A DNA stretch of 64,000 nt from CAWDMC01 sp963803295 (GCA_963803295.1 CAWDMC010000024.1:124001-188000); one strand, 5' to 3'. Positions 17,510 to 27,223 are shown, counted from the first letter of the stretch. Translations and numbers: made by a program. Notes: generated from the sequence alone by a model not told the origin.

Positions 17510-19948
17510 ATGCAAACCTTGCTACAGGATATTCGCTTCAGTCTTCGGATGCTTTATAGGAATCCAGGATTTACCGCGATCGCAGTTATCACCCTGGCGC
17601 TGGGCATCGGGGCCAACAGCACGATTTTCAGTTGGATCAATTCGACGCTGCTCAATCCCATCCCGGGTGCGGCCAGGGCCCGCGATCTTGTCTCTTTGAT
17701 GAGGGGAGAAACAAGCGATAGCCCTACTCCGCCGTTCTCCTACCTGGACTATCTGGACCTGCGAGAAAGAAACCGTAGCTTTTCCGCCATCCTTGCCTAT
17801 CACGACGATTACGTGTCCCTGACGGGCCGGGTCAGGCCGGAGCGAATCTACGGCGCCTTAACGTCAGCCAACTACTTCGACGTGCTCGGCGTACGGCCTG
17901 TGCTCGGCCGCACATTCCTGGCGACGGAAGAGCAAAGGCCGGGTGGCGCTCCGGTAGTGGTGATCAGCTACGGTCTTTGGCAAAGCCGCTTTGGAGCAGA
18001 TCGCTCCATCATCGGCAGAGCGATCGAAATCAACAGGAATCTGTACACAATAATCGGAGTCGCTCCTCCCGCATTCCAGGGATGCAAGACCGCCCTACGC
18101 GCGGACGTTTGGATGCCACTGGCCATGGTACAGGCGGTCTGGAAATGGGATCCGATTCCCCATCGCGGCTCTTACTGGCTACAGCTGGTGGGAAGGTTGC
18201 GTCCCGGGGTCAGCCGCCATCAGGCGACGGCTGATTTGAGTGTCCTCATGCAAAGGCTCGTTGAGGAATTTCCGGATTCGCATCGTGGCCCCAATCAGAT
18301 CGCTATAGACCCGCTCTGGCGGTCGCCCTTCGGCGCAAACGTCTATCTCTACAGAACCTTGCCGCTACTGCTGGCGATGGCCGCGGTCCTGCTCCTACTG
18401 GCCTGCGCCAATGTGGCTAACCTTCTTGTAGTGCGCTCGCTTGCTCGTCGACGCGAGGTCGCCATCCGTCTGGCAATGGGTGCCACTCGCGGGCGCATGG
18501 TACGCCAGTTTCTGGTTGAGAGCCTGACGATCGCCTTAGCCGCGGGTGTCGTAGCTATCCTGTTCACCACCTGGAGCGCAGGAACGTTCTCTGCCTTCGT
18601 CCCACCCTCGAACATTCCGGTCGCGCTCAATGGGCACGTCGATCTTAGCGTCTTGTTGGCTGCTGTGTTCACCGCGATCCTCGCCGGTGTCATTTTCGGG
18701 ATCCTGCCGGCACTCCGCACTTCACGCCTCGCCCCTGTCACCGTGATGAAAGAAGAGGCGGGCAGCGTCTCCGGCACGCTCCAAAAAGCTCGCTTGGCCA
18801 GCGCCCTGGTGGTGACACAAATCGCTCTTTCCCTTCTTCTGCTCATCTCGGCCGGCCTCTTTGTCCGCAGTCTCCAGAAAGCTCAGCACGCCGAGCTTGG
18901 TTTTGACCCGAACCACGTGCTGATTGCCTCCTATGAACTGTCACCCTCCGGGTATTCCCGGGTTGACGGTATGAACTTCCACCGCCAACTCCTCACGAGG
19001 CTTCAAACCCTGCCCGGGATTGAATCTGTAACTCTGGCAGATTGGGTGCCTCTCAGTTTCGAGCTGCGGAGAGACACCATCGAAGCTGAGGGTTACGTGC
19101 CGCGGCTCCACGAGAATCTGGAAACCAGGCATGCGCTGGTGGGCCCAAACTACCTTCGAACCCTGCGCATTCCGCTTGTAGCCGGACGTGACTTTAACTG
19201 GGACGACACCGAAAAGTCGAGGCCAGTGGCGATGGTTAATCAGGCGTTTGCCGGGACGTATTGGCCAGGCGAGGACGCGATCGGCAAGCGAGTCCGCTTG
19301 AATACTCAATGGTTTGCGGTTGTGGGCCTAGTGCGCAACGGCAAGTACCATGTGCTCACGACAAGCGGGGAGCCGATCGTCTATATTCCCTTGTTCCAGC
19401 GCTACCCTCAGTACGCAATCGTTCAAGCCCGCGTTTCGGGTGATCCATTGGCTTTCGCCTCTGGCGTAGAAAGGACGATCCATGAATTGAATCCCAATCT
19501 GCCGGTTTTCACCGTGACTTCTCTCAAGTCTAGCATTCGGCTCGCCACGATCTTTCAACGGATCGCCGGCACCTTCATGGGCACGTTTGGCCTGCTCGCA
19601 CTCTTGCTCGCTGCCGTTGGTATCTACGGAGTGATGGCGTATACCACCCGCCAGCGCACCCATGAGATCGGGATTCGCATGGCGCTCGGAGCGAAGCGGG
19701 GCGATGTCTTCCGACTGGTGCTTGGCCAGGGTCTCGGATTGATCCTTGTTGGACTGCTGATTGGACTGGGGGTGTCGTTAGCAGTGACCCGTCTCCTGCG
19801 AGCACAGCTTTACGGCGTCACCACCACGGACACCTTGACCTACGTCGGGGTGGCGGTCCTTTTATGCCTGGTGGCGCTTGCCGCTTGCTTCATCCCGGCT
19901 CGGCGAGCCACAAGAGTGCAACCTATGGTGGCACTGCGGCACGAGTAG
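17510..19948 (+). CDS. ADOP-type MacB/FtsX ABC permease
   Basis: The product has about 812 residues. The order is: transmembrane helix 1 with the hallmark NPGFTAIAVITLALGIGANS, periplasmic MacB core domain (about 50-250), FtsX domain with three helices (about 280-410, LLLLACANVANLLVVRSLAR), a second core domain (about 430-670), and a second FtsX domain (about 690-805) ending ARRATRVQPMVALRHE. It lacks the N-terminal cytoplasmic helical region seen in the degraded paralogue at 4.8-7.5 kb. The start at 17510 has GGAG five bases upstream; an ATG at 17492 is possible. No ATPase gene is adjacent, as usual for orphan permeases. Function is likely efflux or envelope stress response, by family only. 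Confidence 0.9.
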   Translation: MQTLLQDIRFSLRMLYRNPGFTAIAVITLALGIGANSTIFSWINSTLLNPIPGAARARDLVSLMRGETSDSPTPPFSYLDYLDLRERNRSFSAILAYHDDYVSLTGRVRPERIYGALTSANYFDVLGVRPVLGRTFLATEEQRPGGAPVVVISYGLWQSRFGADRSIIGRAIEINRNLYTIIGVAPPAFQGCKTALRADVWMPLAMVQAVWKWDPIPHRGSYWLQLVGRLRPGVSRHQATADLSVLMQRLVEEFPDSHRGPNQIAIDPLWRSPFGANVYLYRTLPLLLAMAAVLLLLACANVANLLVVRSLARRREVAIRLAMGATRGRMVRQFLVESLTIALAAGVVAILFTTWSAGTFSAFVPPSNIPVALNGHVDLSVLLAAVFTAILAGVIFGILPALRTSRLAPVTVMKEEAGSVSGTLQKARLASALVVTQIALSLLLLISAGLFVRSLQKAQHAELGFDPNHVLIASYELSPSGYSRVDGMNFHRQLLTRLQTLPGIESVTLADWVPLSFELRRDTIEAEGYVPRLHENLETRHALVGPNYLRTLRIPLVAGRDFNWDDTEKSRPVAMVNQAFAGTYWPGEDAIGKRVRLNTQWFAVVGLVRNGKYHVLTTSGEPIVYIPLFQRYPQYAIVQARVSGDPLAFASGVERTIHELNPNLPVFTVTSLKSSIRLATIFQRIAGTFMGTFGLLALLLAAVGIYGVMAYTTRQRTHEIGIRMALGAKRGDVFRLVLGQGLGLILVGLLIGLGVSLAVTRLLRAQLYGVTTTDTLTYVGVAVLLCLVALAACFIPARRATRVQPMVALRHE

Positions 19949-20337
19949 GCAGGTCGTGCCCCGGATCGCCAATTGTCCTGTCTCGGTTCAACCCTCGTCG
20001 CGTCATAGAAGTAGAGAAAACCAATTGCCTTAACCTGCATCCAATCTGTGGAATAATGAGACATGAAAGGATCTCTTCTGGAACAGCGAGGACGCTCCCG
20101 GTCCTATTGGACGACCGAATGGTCGATTACCAAAGTCGGCGACGCGCGTCTAACTATCTGTAGGTTGGGCAGGCAGGCCAGAAAGAGACAAAAGAGTCGG
20201 GCATTCGGCTCGGACCGCGACTCGCAGAGGCAAAGTCCTGCGGAAGTTCGAGCCCGGGCGTCGGCCGCTGTGCCCCCCAGGTGAAAGGGCTATAGCCCGA
20301 AACCACCGGCCTTGGCAGTTGAAAAAGGAGATTGATC
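19949..20337. other. Intergenic region before htrA-like gene
   Basis: No gene is recognised. A perfect 12-base palindrome, GGGCTATAGCCC, lies at 20287-20298, about 40 bases before the protease start and 27 bases before its AAGGAG ribosome-binding site (20325-20330). It may be a regulator site or a small leader hairpin. Confidence 0.4.
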
Positions 20338-21918
20338 ATGGCGCCTTTCAAAGAGCATTTCGTACGGGATAACTTTTGGGGGCTGAGCCTGACGCTGATT
20401 GGCGTCATGTGCTTGGCCCTGACGGTTATTCTCAACTACAACCATCGACGGTACTCCGCTTTCGCACTGGCTGACGGCGGTCTTGACGGCCAGGACATCA
20501 ATGTCCTCGAGCAACAGAATAAGGCCTATGAGCGGATTGCTCAGTCGGTTACACCCGGGGTTGTCAACATTCGAACCACCCAGGTGATGAAAGTGCAGCA
20601 ATCGCCCTTCATGATGGATCCCTTCTTCCGCCAGTTCTTTGGTGACATGTTTGGCGGGCGCGGCGGTGTTCCCCGCGAGGAGCGAGAACACGCGCTCGGT
20701 AGCGGTGTGATAGTCTCACCGGATGGTTATATTGTCACCAATAACCACGTCATCGCGCACGCCAGCGATATCGAGATCCTGCTGAACGACAAGCGTACCT
20801 TCAAAGCTAAGGTAGTGGGCGCGGATCCGATGAGCGACGTGGCGGTGGTGAAGATTGACGGCCACGACTTGCCGACGGTACCTATGGGAGACTCAGGTGC
20901 GCTGCACGTGGGCGATATTGTGATGGCATTTGGAAATCCCTTCGGGCTGAATTTCACTGTCACCCGCGGTGCAGTGAGCGCGCTAGGGCGCTCCAGCCTA
21001 GAATTCGGGGGGCCCCGCACCATCGAGAACTTCATCCAGACTGACGCTGCGATTAACCCCGGTAATTCGGGTGGCGCCTTGGTGAACGTGCACGGACAGG
21101 TAATCGGTATTAACACGGCCATCTTGAGTGGAAGCTCGGGTCCGGGCGGCGAGGGTGGATTTATCGGCATCGGCTTCGCCATTCCCTCCAACAATGTGAA
21201 GCACGTCATGCAGGACCTCATCAAGACGGGCAAGGTGTCGCGCGGCTATCTTGGTGCGACCGTTTCGATATTAACACCCGAACTGCAGAAGCAGTTCCAG
21301 GTGCCGGATAGCAGCGGAGCGCTGGTCCAGGACGTGCAACCGGACGGACCTGCCGAAAAGGCGGGAATCAAGGCCGGCGACGTGGTCCGCACTCTGAATG
21401 GCGCCAAAGTGGCTGACTCTGGCCAATTGACCAGTATGGTGGCGGAAACAAATCCGGGCACTGCGGTGACTCTCGGAGTGCTGCGAGATGGCAAGACGAT
21501 GGACATCAAGGTGACTCTTGGTGAGCGACCTGCCAATCTTGGCCTGACAGCCCAAGGCGGAACTGGGCAGGCGGCCGGTGGAACATTAAGTGGCTTGCAG
21601 GTGCAGAACCTGACACCGCAAATTCGTCAGCAGCTCGGCCTCCCGCCGAACGCTCATGGTGTCGTGATCAGCGACATCGAGCAGAACAGCGCTGTGGCCG
21701 GCGCCGGACTGCAACAGGGTGATGTGATTGAAAGCATCAATCGCCAGCCCGTCAATAATGTTGCCGATTTCCGCAGGTTGGCAAGTGCCGCTAAAGGTGA
21801 CACCTTGCTGCGCGTTAACCGCCAAGGATCATCGTCATTCGTTGTAATCTCACCTAACTCCGGAGGTAACAATCAAGGTGACGGCGACGGCGGCGGCGGT
21901 GACGACAGTCCACAATAG
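20338..21918 (+). CDS. Do/HtrA-type serine endoprotease with two PDZ domains
   Basis: The product has 526 residues and acts as a periplasmic protein-quality-control protease anchored by an N-terminal helix (about 14-34, WGLSLTLIGVMCLALTVIL). The trypsin-like domain carries the full catalytic triad: His137 (TNNHVIA), Asp167 (SDVAVVK) and Ser244 (GNSGGA). Two PDZ domains follow (about 305-400, GALVQDVQPDGPAEKAGIKA; about 425-510, GVVISDIEQNSAVAGAGLQ). The tail is Gly/Asp-rich. The ATG at 20338 has AAGGAG eight bases upstream. Members degrade misfolded envelope proteins; the neighbouring permease and secreted protein give no direct substrate clue. A Deg paralogue name cannot be fixed from sequence alone. 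Confidence 0.93.
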   Translation: MAPFKEHFVRDNFWGLSLTLIGVMCLALTVILNYNHRRYSAFALADGGLDGQDINVLEQQNKAYERIAQSVTPGVVNIRTTQVMKVQQSPFMMDPFFRQFFGDMFGGRGGVPREEREHALGSGVIVSPDGYIVTNNHVIAHASDIEILLNDKRTFKAKVVGADPMSDVAVVKIDGHDLPTVPMGDSGALHVGDIVMAFGNPFGLNFTVTRGAVSALGRSSLEFGGPRTIENFIQTDAAINPGNSGGALVNVHGQVIGINTAILSGSSGPGGEGGFIGIGFAIPSNNVKHVMQDLIKTGKVSRGYLGATVSILTPELQKQFQVPDSSGALVQDVQPDGPAEKAGIKAGDVVRTLNGAKVADSGQLTSMVAETNPGTAVTLGVLRDGKTMDIKVTLGERPANLGLTAQGGTGQAAGGTLSGLQVQNLTPQIRQQLGLPPNAHGVVISDIEQNSAVAGAGLQQGDVIESINRQPVNNVADFRRLASAAKGDTLLRVNRQGSSSFVVISPNSGGNNQGDGDGGGGDDSPQ

Positions 21919-21973
21919 GCATTCCGGCGGCTCTCGGGATGGCGACGCGTAGTGCGCCCGCGGGTCCTCGAAT

Positions 21974-22205
21974 GAGAAAGAGAAGAAGTACGGTGGCGCC
22001 ATCGCGGACTACGAGAGAGCGATCGCGATCGGCGTCACCGCCGGACGGCTCCTCGTGCGATCCTTACAATCCGCTGTTCGGCTCTACAATCACGTGAGCC
22101 GACGATACGACAAGGGCTGGGCAGTTGTCCACAGGGCGGCGAACCCCAAAAGCTGATCGCGCTCGAAGTGCTGGAGGTACTAAAGAAGAATTCCAGACGC
22201 AAACG
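21974..22205 (+). pseudogene. TPR-repeat protein remnant
   Basis: The frame from 21974 gives EKEKKYGGAIADYERAIAIG and, further on, LYNHVSRRYDKGWAVVHRA, which are tetratricopeptide-like helices. It stops at 22154, but one extra A in the run 22148-22151 separates it from LIALEVLEVLKKNSRRKR in the +1 frame, a natural C-terminal end. No start codon or full TPR array remains, so this is the 3' remnant of a TPR gene. Confidence 0.5.
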
Positions 22206-22640
22206 ACTAACGGCCCACTGGAGCCCGAGCTATGTGGAGGTCTTGCACTTCCATGCGGACCCCATTTTCCTGTTTTGCTCTCGGCCCTATAGTTACGGTA
22301 ACTCACCACCGACCATACTCCACTACTGGCAATTTCCATTCTCACGACTTCTGCGGCTCATAAGTACTTTGCCCGCGCCTGCCAAACATACATGTGGCAA
22401 AATGCAACACTTCGCAGGATTTCATGTTTCTGAACCCTCAATTCTCGTTTCCAACCTGCTGAAGCTTAACAACATAAAAAATAGTGTCTCATTTGTCTCA
22501 TCTGTCTCCATTGTCTCATTCCGCGCTGCTAGCCTAGATATTTGTAGTCGAGGCATGGTCATGGAGGCGCGCAACGATTTTGCCAGTCCGCAGGCCACTC
22601 GAAGCAATGAGACGGCAACGAAAGGGAGAACACAGACCAC
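22206..22640. other. Intergenic region before the large secreted protein
   Basis: No gene is recognised. It contains a short tandem repeat (22485-22520) and is more AT-rich around 22460-22500 (AACATAAAAAATAG), where a promoter for the next gene may lie. Confidence 0.35.
22485..22520. repeat. Four 9-base tandem repeats
   Basis: Units are TGTCTCATT, TGTCTCATC, TGTCTCCAT and TGTCTCATT. They are contiguous and in phase. The array lies 120 bases upstream of the secreted-protein start; slippage could alter promoter spacing, but no role is shown. Confidence 0.8.
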
Positions 22641-25211
22641 ATGTGGCAGCCGCAGAAATCAAAGATAGGACACAAGAGTCCAGGGTTCCGGGATATGGGC
22701 GGGACCTCGGGCAATCCAATCTTCCGAGGGCGAAGGGCCTTTAAGTGCCTCCCAACGCTCATTGTAGGATTACTCATTGGCCCTGGATCTCTATTCGCAC
22801 AACGTAAGACTACCGTGGCCGACACGCTCTTTGGCCTGGACGGCACACCGCTTAACGGGTACCTTATCGTGAAGACTGCGACGGCGTTCACGAGTCCTGA
22901 CGGTTTCGCGGTGGCTGCAGGAACGCAGACTCGCGTCAACGTGAGCAACGGCGCCTTTTCGGTCCAGCTCATCCCTAACGTCGGCGCTTCGCCTGCAGGC
23001 AGCAGCTATCAGGTGCAGTACTTTGTGGCGGCGCAGAACGTGACGGAGGTGTGGATCATCCCTCAGACGCCGAACCCGGCCAAGCTGGCCGATGTGCGCG
23101 CCGTTGCCCTGCCGCTCCCGATCACGCAGTTGCCGATCGCACAGGTAACCCCGCCTTCGAGCTGTACCTCGAGTCAGTTTCTCAAGTGGATGGGCACGGG
23201 CTGGGGCTGCGGGCAAGGCGGAACTGTGGCGAGTGTACAACTCGCCATGCCGCCCGAGTTCACCGTCACAGGCTCTCCCGTGACCTCGTCGGGGACGATG
23301 GCCGTCACCAAAACGGCTCAGCTCCCGAATCTGGTGTTTGCCGGACCTTCGAGCGGTTCGGCAGAGAAACCTGCATTTCGCAGCCTCGTCGCGGCGGATC
23401 TGCCCGCTAACATTGCGCAAACCGGCGCCTGTCCCGCTAACAGCTTTGTGACTATGGTCAATGCGGGTGCGCCGACTTGCGCCTCGCCCGCGCCTGCAAC
23501 ACTCGATCAGCTTACAGACCCGGCTGGGGGCAGGATCTTCAACCTGGGCGGCAATACGGTGGGATTTATCGGTGGGAATCTGGCGATCGGTACGGACACG
23601 CCTGCTAGCCCGCTAACTGTGAATGGAAACGCCACCTTCCAGGCGGGTCTTCTGGAGTCGGGCCGCGAGCCACTAAATTATAAGCTTGGTGACAACGGGG
23701 CCTGGCAGGTCGGCATTGATGGTGCGGCGCTGATTCCCTTCAGGGATTTCGCCATTTGCCTGAATCAAGGGACAGTCTCCCAGTATTACGGCTGTAAGGA
23801 TCTGTTCTACATCAATCACAATGCTCCTACGTCGGCCCTGGCTTCGGCCGCCCTGGCTGGAGCGACTACCCTGAACCTGACCGCCCCCCTCACCCTTGGA
23901 CCGCTCTACAACGTTGTCGAAATCGGCTCCAATGCCGCGGCCAACCAGGAGGTGGTGACGGTAACGGCGGGTTCCGGCACTTCCGCCTTTACAGTGAGCC
24001 CGCTAATCCACAGCCACGCAGCGCGCACCGTAACCGATGCTGTGCTCAACGGAACAACAACCCTGACTTCATCGACTGCCCATTTCACCGCCGCCGATCT
24101 CTACATGCAAGTAGGCGGAGCGGGTATTCCGACGCCGACCAACATTTCGGCCGTGAACAGCCCCACGAGCATCACGTTATCGCGGCCCGCCACCACTTCA
24201 GCTTCAGGAGTAAGCGCGACCTTCAGCGAGCTCGTCAGCGTCGTCGGAGACCCTACCCATTCGCCGTCTTTCGGGATAGGAGGGGACACTGCCAACGACA
24301 ACATGCGCGTGAACATCTTCGGCGAGCCTACCTACCAGCCTGATATGGGAGAACTGGAACTGTGGAAGGCTTTCGGACAAACAGCGGACATCATGGACAT
24401 CGGCTATGGTAACCAAACCGATTATCGCATCGCTTCTGATTTCTCTCATACTATGTATTCGAGCGCCGCAAACCGGGTCGTCACGGATGGAGTCCTTAAC
24501 GGCACTGCGACAGTCACTTCGGCAACCGCGAATTTCACTTCCGCAGATCTCGGTAGGTTTCTGGCAGGGACAGGCATCCCTGCCGGTTCTTATATTATGG
24601 CCGTGATCAGCCCGACCAATGTGACCATCAGCAATTCGGCAACACAAACTGCAACCGGGGTGGCACTCACCGTGAACGTGCCCCTATTCGCTGTCAATAA
24701 TTTGGGATTTGCCCCGTGGTTTCAAGTCCTGCCTGCAGGAGGCGGTGGTGCGGTGATTGCGCCGGTCCAGGTGTTCGGGATTGGAGCCGGAATGTCAGCG
24801 ACGCCTGGAGCGAATCTGGATATCGCCACCCCGGGGACCAACACTGCGACCCTTCTGCTCCGTACCGGCAACCAGGGGGCTCTCAAGATCGCGGCGTCGG
24901 GGACGCCGCCGGCCAATGTTGCCATAGGAGCTAACAACGCTTCGGCACTCGCGCTCCAGTCCAATGGCAACTGCTTGCCTCTGCCATGCAACAAGGATGG
25001 AGTCTATGTTGACTTGGCCCAGAACGTGGCCTTGGGTTCAACGACGATCACCACCAGCTCGACCGGAGGCTTTCCTTACATTCCGGCGGCCGCCGGTCCT
25101 CCGACAGGCGTCCCTGCTGCGCAGTCAGGATTTGTCCCTATGTATTACGATACGGCAAACCATAAGCTATGGATTTACGATGGCGACTGGAAAGGGGTGG
25201 CGCTGAACTGA
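22641..25211 (+). CDS. Large secreted protein with tail-fibre-like repeats
   Basis: The product has 856 residues. An N-terminal hydrophobic segment (about 36-54, LPTLIVGLLIGPGSLFAQ) looks like a signal peptide. The next 100 residues (TLFGLDGTPLNGYLIVKT) form a beta-rich domain. Two copies of a repeat of about 68 residues lie at about 462-529 and 611-680; both read V-T-D-x-V-L-N-G-T, then F-T-x-A-D-L, then G-I-P, then S-P-T, then A-T-x-T-A-x-G-V. Such repeats occur in tail-fibre-like proteins of phages and in adhesins. The C-terminus (YYDTANHKLWIYDGDWKGV) resembles a fibre tip. The product is Thr/Ala/Ser-rich and very poor in charged residues. No other phage genes are nearby, so a surface-exposed fibre or adhesin is more likely than a prophage gene. 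The start may be ATG 22641 or 22695. Confidence 0.75.
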   Translation: MWQPQKSKIGHKSPGFRDMGGTSGNPIFRGRRAFKCLPTLIVGLLIGPGSLFAQRKTTVADTLFGLDGTPLNGYLIVKTATAFTSPDGFAVAAGTQTRVNVSNGAFSVQLIPNVGASPAGSSYQVQYFVAAQNVTEVWIIPQTPNPAKLADVRAVALPLPITQLPIAQVTPPSSCTSSQFLKWMGTGWGCGQGGTVASVQLAMPPEFTVTGSPVTSSGTMAVTKTAQLPNLVFAGPSSGSAEKPAFRSLVAADLPANIAQTGACPANSFVTMVNAGAPTCASPAPATLDQLTDPAGGRIFNLGGNTVGFIGGNLAIGTDTPASPLTVNGNATFQAGLLESGREPLNYKLGDNGAWQVGIDGAALIPFRDFAICLNQGTVSQYYGCKDLFYINHNAPTSALASAALAGATTLNLTAPLTLGPLYNVVEIGSNAAANQEVVTVTAGSGTSAFTVSPLIHSHAARTVTDAVLNGTTTLTSSTAHFTAADLYMQVGGAGIPTPTNISAVNSPTSITLSRPATTSASGVSATFSELVSVVGDPTHSPSFGIGGDTANDNMRVNIFGEPTYQPDMGELELWKAFGQTADIMDIGYGNQTDYRIASDFSHTMYSSAANRVVTDGVLNGTATVTSATANFTSADLGRFLAGTGIPAGSYIMAVISPTNVTISNSATQTATGVALTVNVPLFAVNNLGFAPWFQVLPAGGGGAVIAPVQVFGIGAGMSATPGANLDIATPGTNTATLLLRTGNQGALKIAASGTPPANVAIGANNASALALQSNGNCLPLPCNKDGVYVDLAQNVALGSTTITTSSTGGFPYIPAAAGPPTGVPAAQSGFVPMYYDTANHKLWIYDGDWKGVALN

Positions 25212-25237
25212 TGGAACCGGAGGTAAATCCCGAGCCT

Positions 25238-26083
25238 TTACTTCTTGAAATGAAGGTGGACCCAGAGGTACCATCCCAACATGCTTTCTCCGGGAATGGC
25301 ATGCAGGAGCCGGTTGGGTATTGGCGGGGCGTGCAGGAAGAGCTTATAGGCTTTGCTTACCTGAAATTCGGTGAAGATCCGCCGCACCTCGCGTATGTCG
25401 TAAACCTTAGAGTAGGGATTCTCGGGACCGTCGGTATTGCTGTGGATGAAGTTCCTGAGCCGCAGATAATTCCATAATCCCTGCTCTCTGGCATTTTCAA
25501 GATGACCGCCTAATTTGCCGCTTGCCGGGATCCGGCCGAAGTACAAAGCAAGAAGTCCGAGCCTCCGCATTGCGGCAATTGAGAAAAGGTAATTGAGCGA
25601 CCACTTCGCGTACAGCATCACGATGAGTTCGCCAGTGGGCTTTAAGACTCGGGCGATCTCCCGTTGCGCTCGGTCAATCTCGGGAATGTGGTGCAGCACT
25701 CCGTGAGAGAAAACAATATCAAAGGATTGAGACGAGTAGGGAATATCGAGGGCGCTACCTTGCTTGAGCCCCTCATGCGGCAACCCGCGAAGTTCCAGTC
25801 TTTTTCGCATCCGGCGCACTGACTCCTCTGTCAAATCAAGTCCCGACCATAGCCCTCCGCGCCTGATGATCTGCTCTGAATCCGCGCCCTCGCCGAGGCC
25901 CATCTCCAGAACCCTCTTCCCCTCCCACCATAGGCGGTCCAGCACATGAAGAATCTGTGGATATTCAGCATACCGGTAGCGATCGTACCGATCGAAAAAC
26001 TGCTCGAATTCGGCATCGCTGCCGCCTTGTAAACGGAGAGACGCGTTTTCGCCACAGGGGTGGTTCTGCCAGAACTCTTCCAT
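25238..26083 (-). CDS. Class I SAM-dependent methyltransferase
   Basis: This 281-residue protein has the methyltransferase signatures of the Methyltransf_11 type: motif I VLEMGLGEGADSEQ (about 57-70), an acidic residue after strand beta-2 (GLDLTEES), motif post-I (GSALDIPYSSQSFDIVFSHG) and a following VLHHIPEI region. The C-terminal part (about 150-281) is long and helical. It is the last gene of the polysaccharide locus and ends convergently with the secreted-protein gene, 26 bases away. A likely role is O-methylation of a sugar or lipid-linked intermediate, inferred from context only. Confidence 0.85.
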   Translation of the reverse strand: MEEFWQNHPCGENASLRLQGGSDAEFEQFFDRYDRYRYAEYPQILHVLDRLWWEGKRVLEMGLGEGADSEQIIRRGGLWSGLDLTEESVRRMRKRLELRGLPHEGLKQGSALDIPYSSQSFDIVFSHGVLHHIPEIDRAQREIARVLKPTGELIVMLYAKWSLNYLFSIAAMRRLGLLALYFGRIPASGKLGGHLENAREQGLWNYLRLRNFIHSNTDGPENPYSKVYDIREVRRIFTEFQVSKAYKLFLHAPPIPNRLLHAIPGESMLGWYLWVHLHFKK

Positions 26084-26123
26084 TCGAGCTTCGTCTTTAG
26101 GTCCGACCGATTTGAAATACAGG

Positions 26124-27053
26124 TCAGCGCGTTGCTTCGACTATCAGTCGCTCAGTGAACATTTCGCAAACCAAAGGAATATTCGCGGCAAGCCTGAACG
26201 GCAGGGCATAGTATTTCATGTGCCAATGTTCCCACTGCGAACGAAATCGGGAAACAAGCGGCGAGTGTTCGCACCTTACGGCTTGGAACGGGATTCTCTC
26301 AATTGCACGGTGGAAGCCACCTATCGTGGTCCCGCCAACGCCCCAGAGTGGGTCGGACTGCCTAAAAACGGGAGGCCGGTATCGCTGTTTACGAGCCTGC
26401 ATTAGTTGTTCTGCCGCCACGACCAAGGTAGGACACGGGAAGAAGACGTTGGCCGCAGGTGATCGAGAGACGTACCCATGCAGGTGACTGCCTCCGTGCG
26501 GGAGATGGAACGGTGGAAAGACAGCATACAAGATGCCCTTTGGCCTAAGCAGCCGGTGACATTCCCGCAAAGCTTCCTCGATGCTGGCCACGTGCTCAAA
26601 TACATCGTAGGAGCATATCATGTCGAAACTTTCATCCGAAAAGGGGGGAGGCTTACCTTCTTCAACCTGCACAACGTTGATATCTACGCCTTTGAAGTCG
26701 GCGAATTCCCGCGCTTCGGCGATCATTTCCGGTATAATCTCCGTTCCGGCAACGCTTTGGGCCCCGAGTTCCTTGTACCGGACCATCCGTCCACCATATC
26801 CGCAACCGTAATCGAGCACGTCCTTTCCAGTGAACCTGAGGGCCCCACTAAAGAAGGCCTGAAAGCTACCTTTTTCAGACTCGTCGTCATACTCCATCTG
26901 CGCGCGTTGCAACGGTTGTCGATGTTCGTAATAGTTTGGTAGTGGGGCCGGAAGCAGCCCCAAGTACCACCTTGCCACCGGTACGAGCGCCCGTTGAAAA
27001 AATGATAAGGGCGGTCTGCCGAGGTCACTGGTTATCTCCCTGTAGTTCTCCAT
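26124..27053 (-). CDS. Class I SAM-dependent methyltransferase
   Basis: The product has 309 residues. Motif I is VLDYGCGYGGRMVRYKELGA (about 79-98), followed by the acidic position in GTEIIPEMI, and the motif SFDMICSYDVFEHV around 145-158. The insert between strands 5 and 6 (about 175-215, FPPFHLPHGGSHLHGYVS) is His-rich and longer than usual. The gene lies 40 bases upstream of the next methyltransferase and belongs to the run of four methyltransferases at the distal end of the locus. Sugar methylation is an inference. Confidence 0.85.
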   Translation of the reverse strand: MENYREITSDLGRPPLSFFQRALVPVARWYLGLLPAPLPNYYEHRQPLQRAQMEYDDESEKGSFQAFFSGALRFTGKDVLDYGCGYGGRMVRYKELGAQSVAGTEIIPEMIAEAREFADFKGVDINVVQVEEGKPPPFSDESFDMICSYDVFEHVASIEEALRECHRLLRPKGILYAVFPPFHLPHGGSHLHGYVSRSPAANVFFPCPTLVVAAEQLMQARKQRYRPPVFRQSDPLWGVGGTTIGGFHRAIERIPFQAVRCEHSPLVSRFRSQWEHWHMKYYALPFRLAANIPLVCEMFTERLIVEATR

Positions 27054-27223
27054 TAGGCTTTTCTCCCGAAAGGGTAATCAGCCTTTCTAAGCCTGGTTGG
27101 CGAAATAGAATTGTTCACTTGAGATGCCCAATGGCCAATTTATTAGTAGTTAGGGGCCCTGCCTTGGGCGCTTAAAGAATGTGCAAACTGGCAGTGAGGC
27201 CATGTTGGAAAATCCCGGAGGAA

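Noticed and set aside
22485..22520. CRISPR-like repetition
   Set aside because: The units are only 9 bases, contiguous and without spacers. No CRISPR array or cas gene was seen anywhere in the window.
22641..25211. Prophage
   Set aside because: Only this one protein has tail-fibre-like features; no integrase, terminase, capsid, tail or lysis genes flank it.
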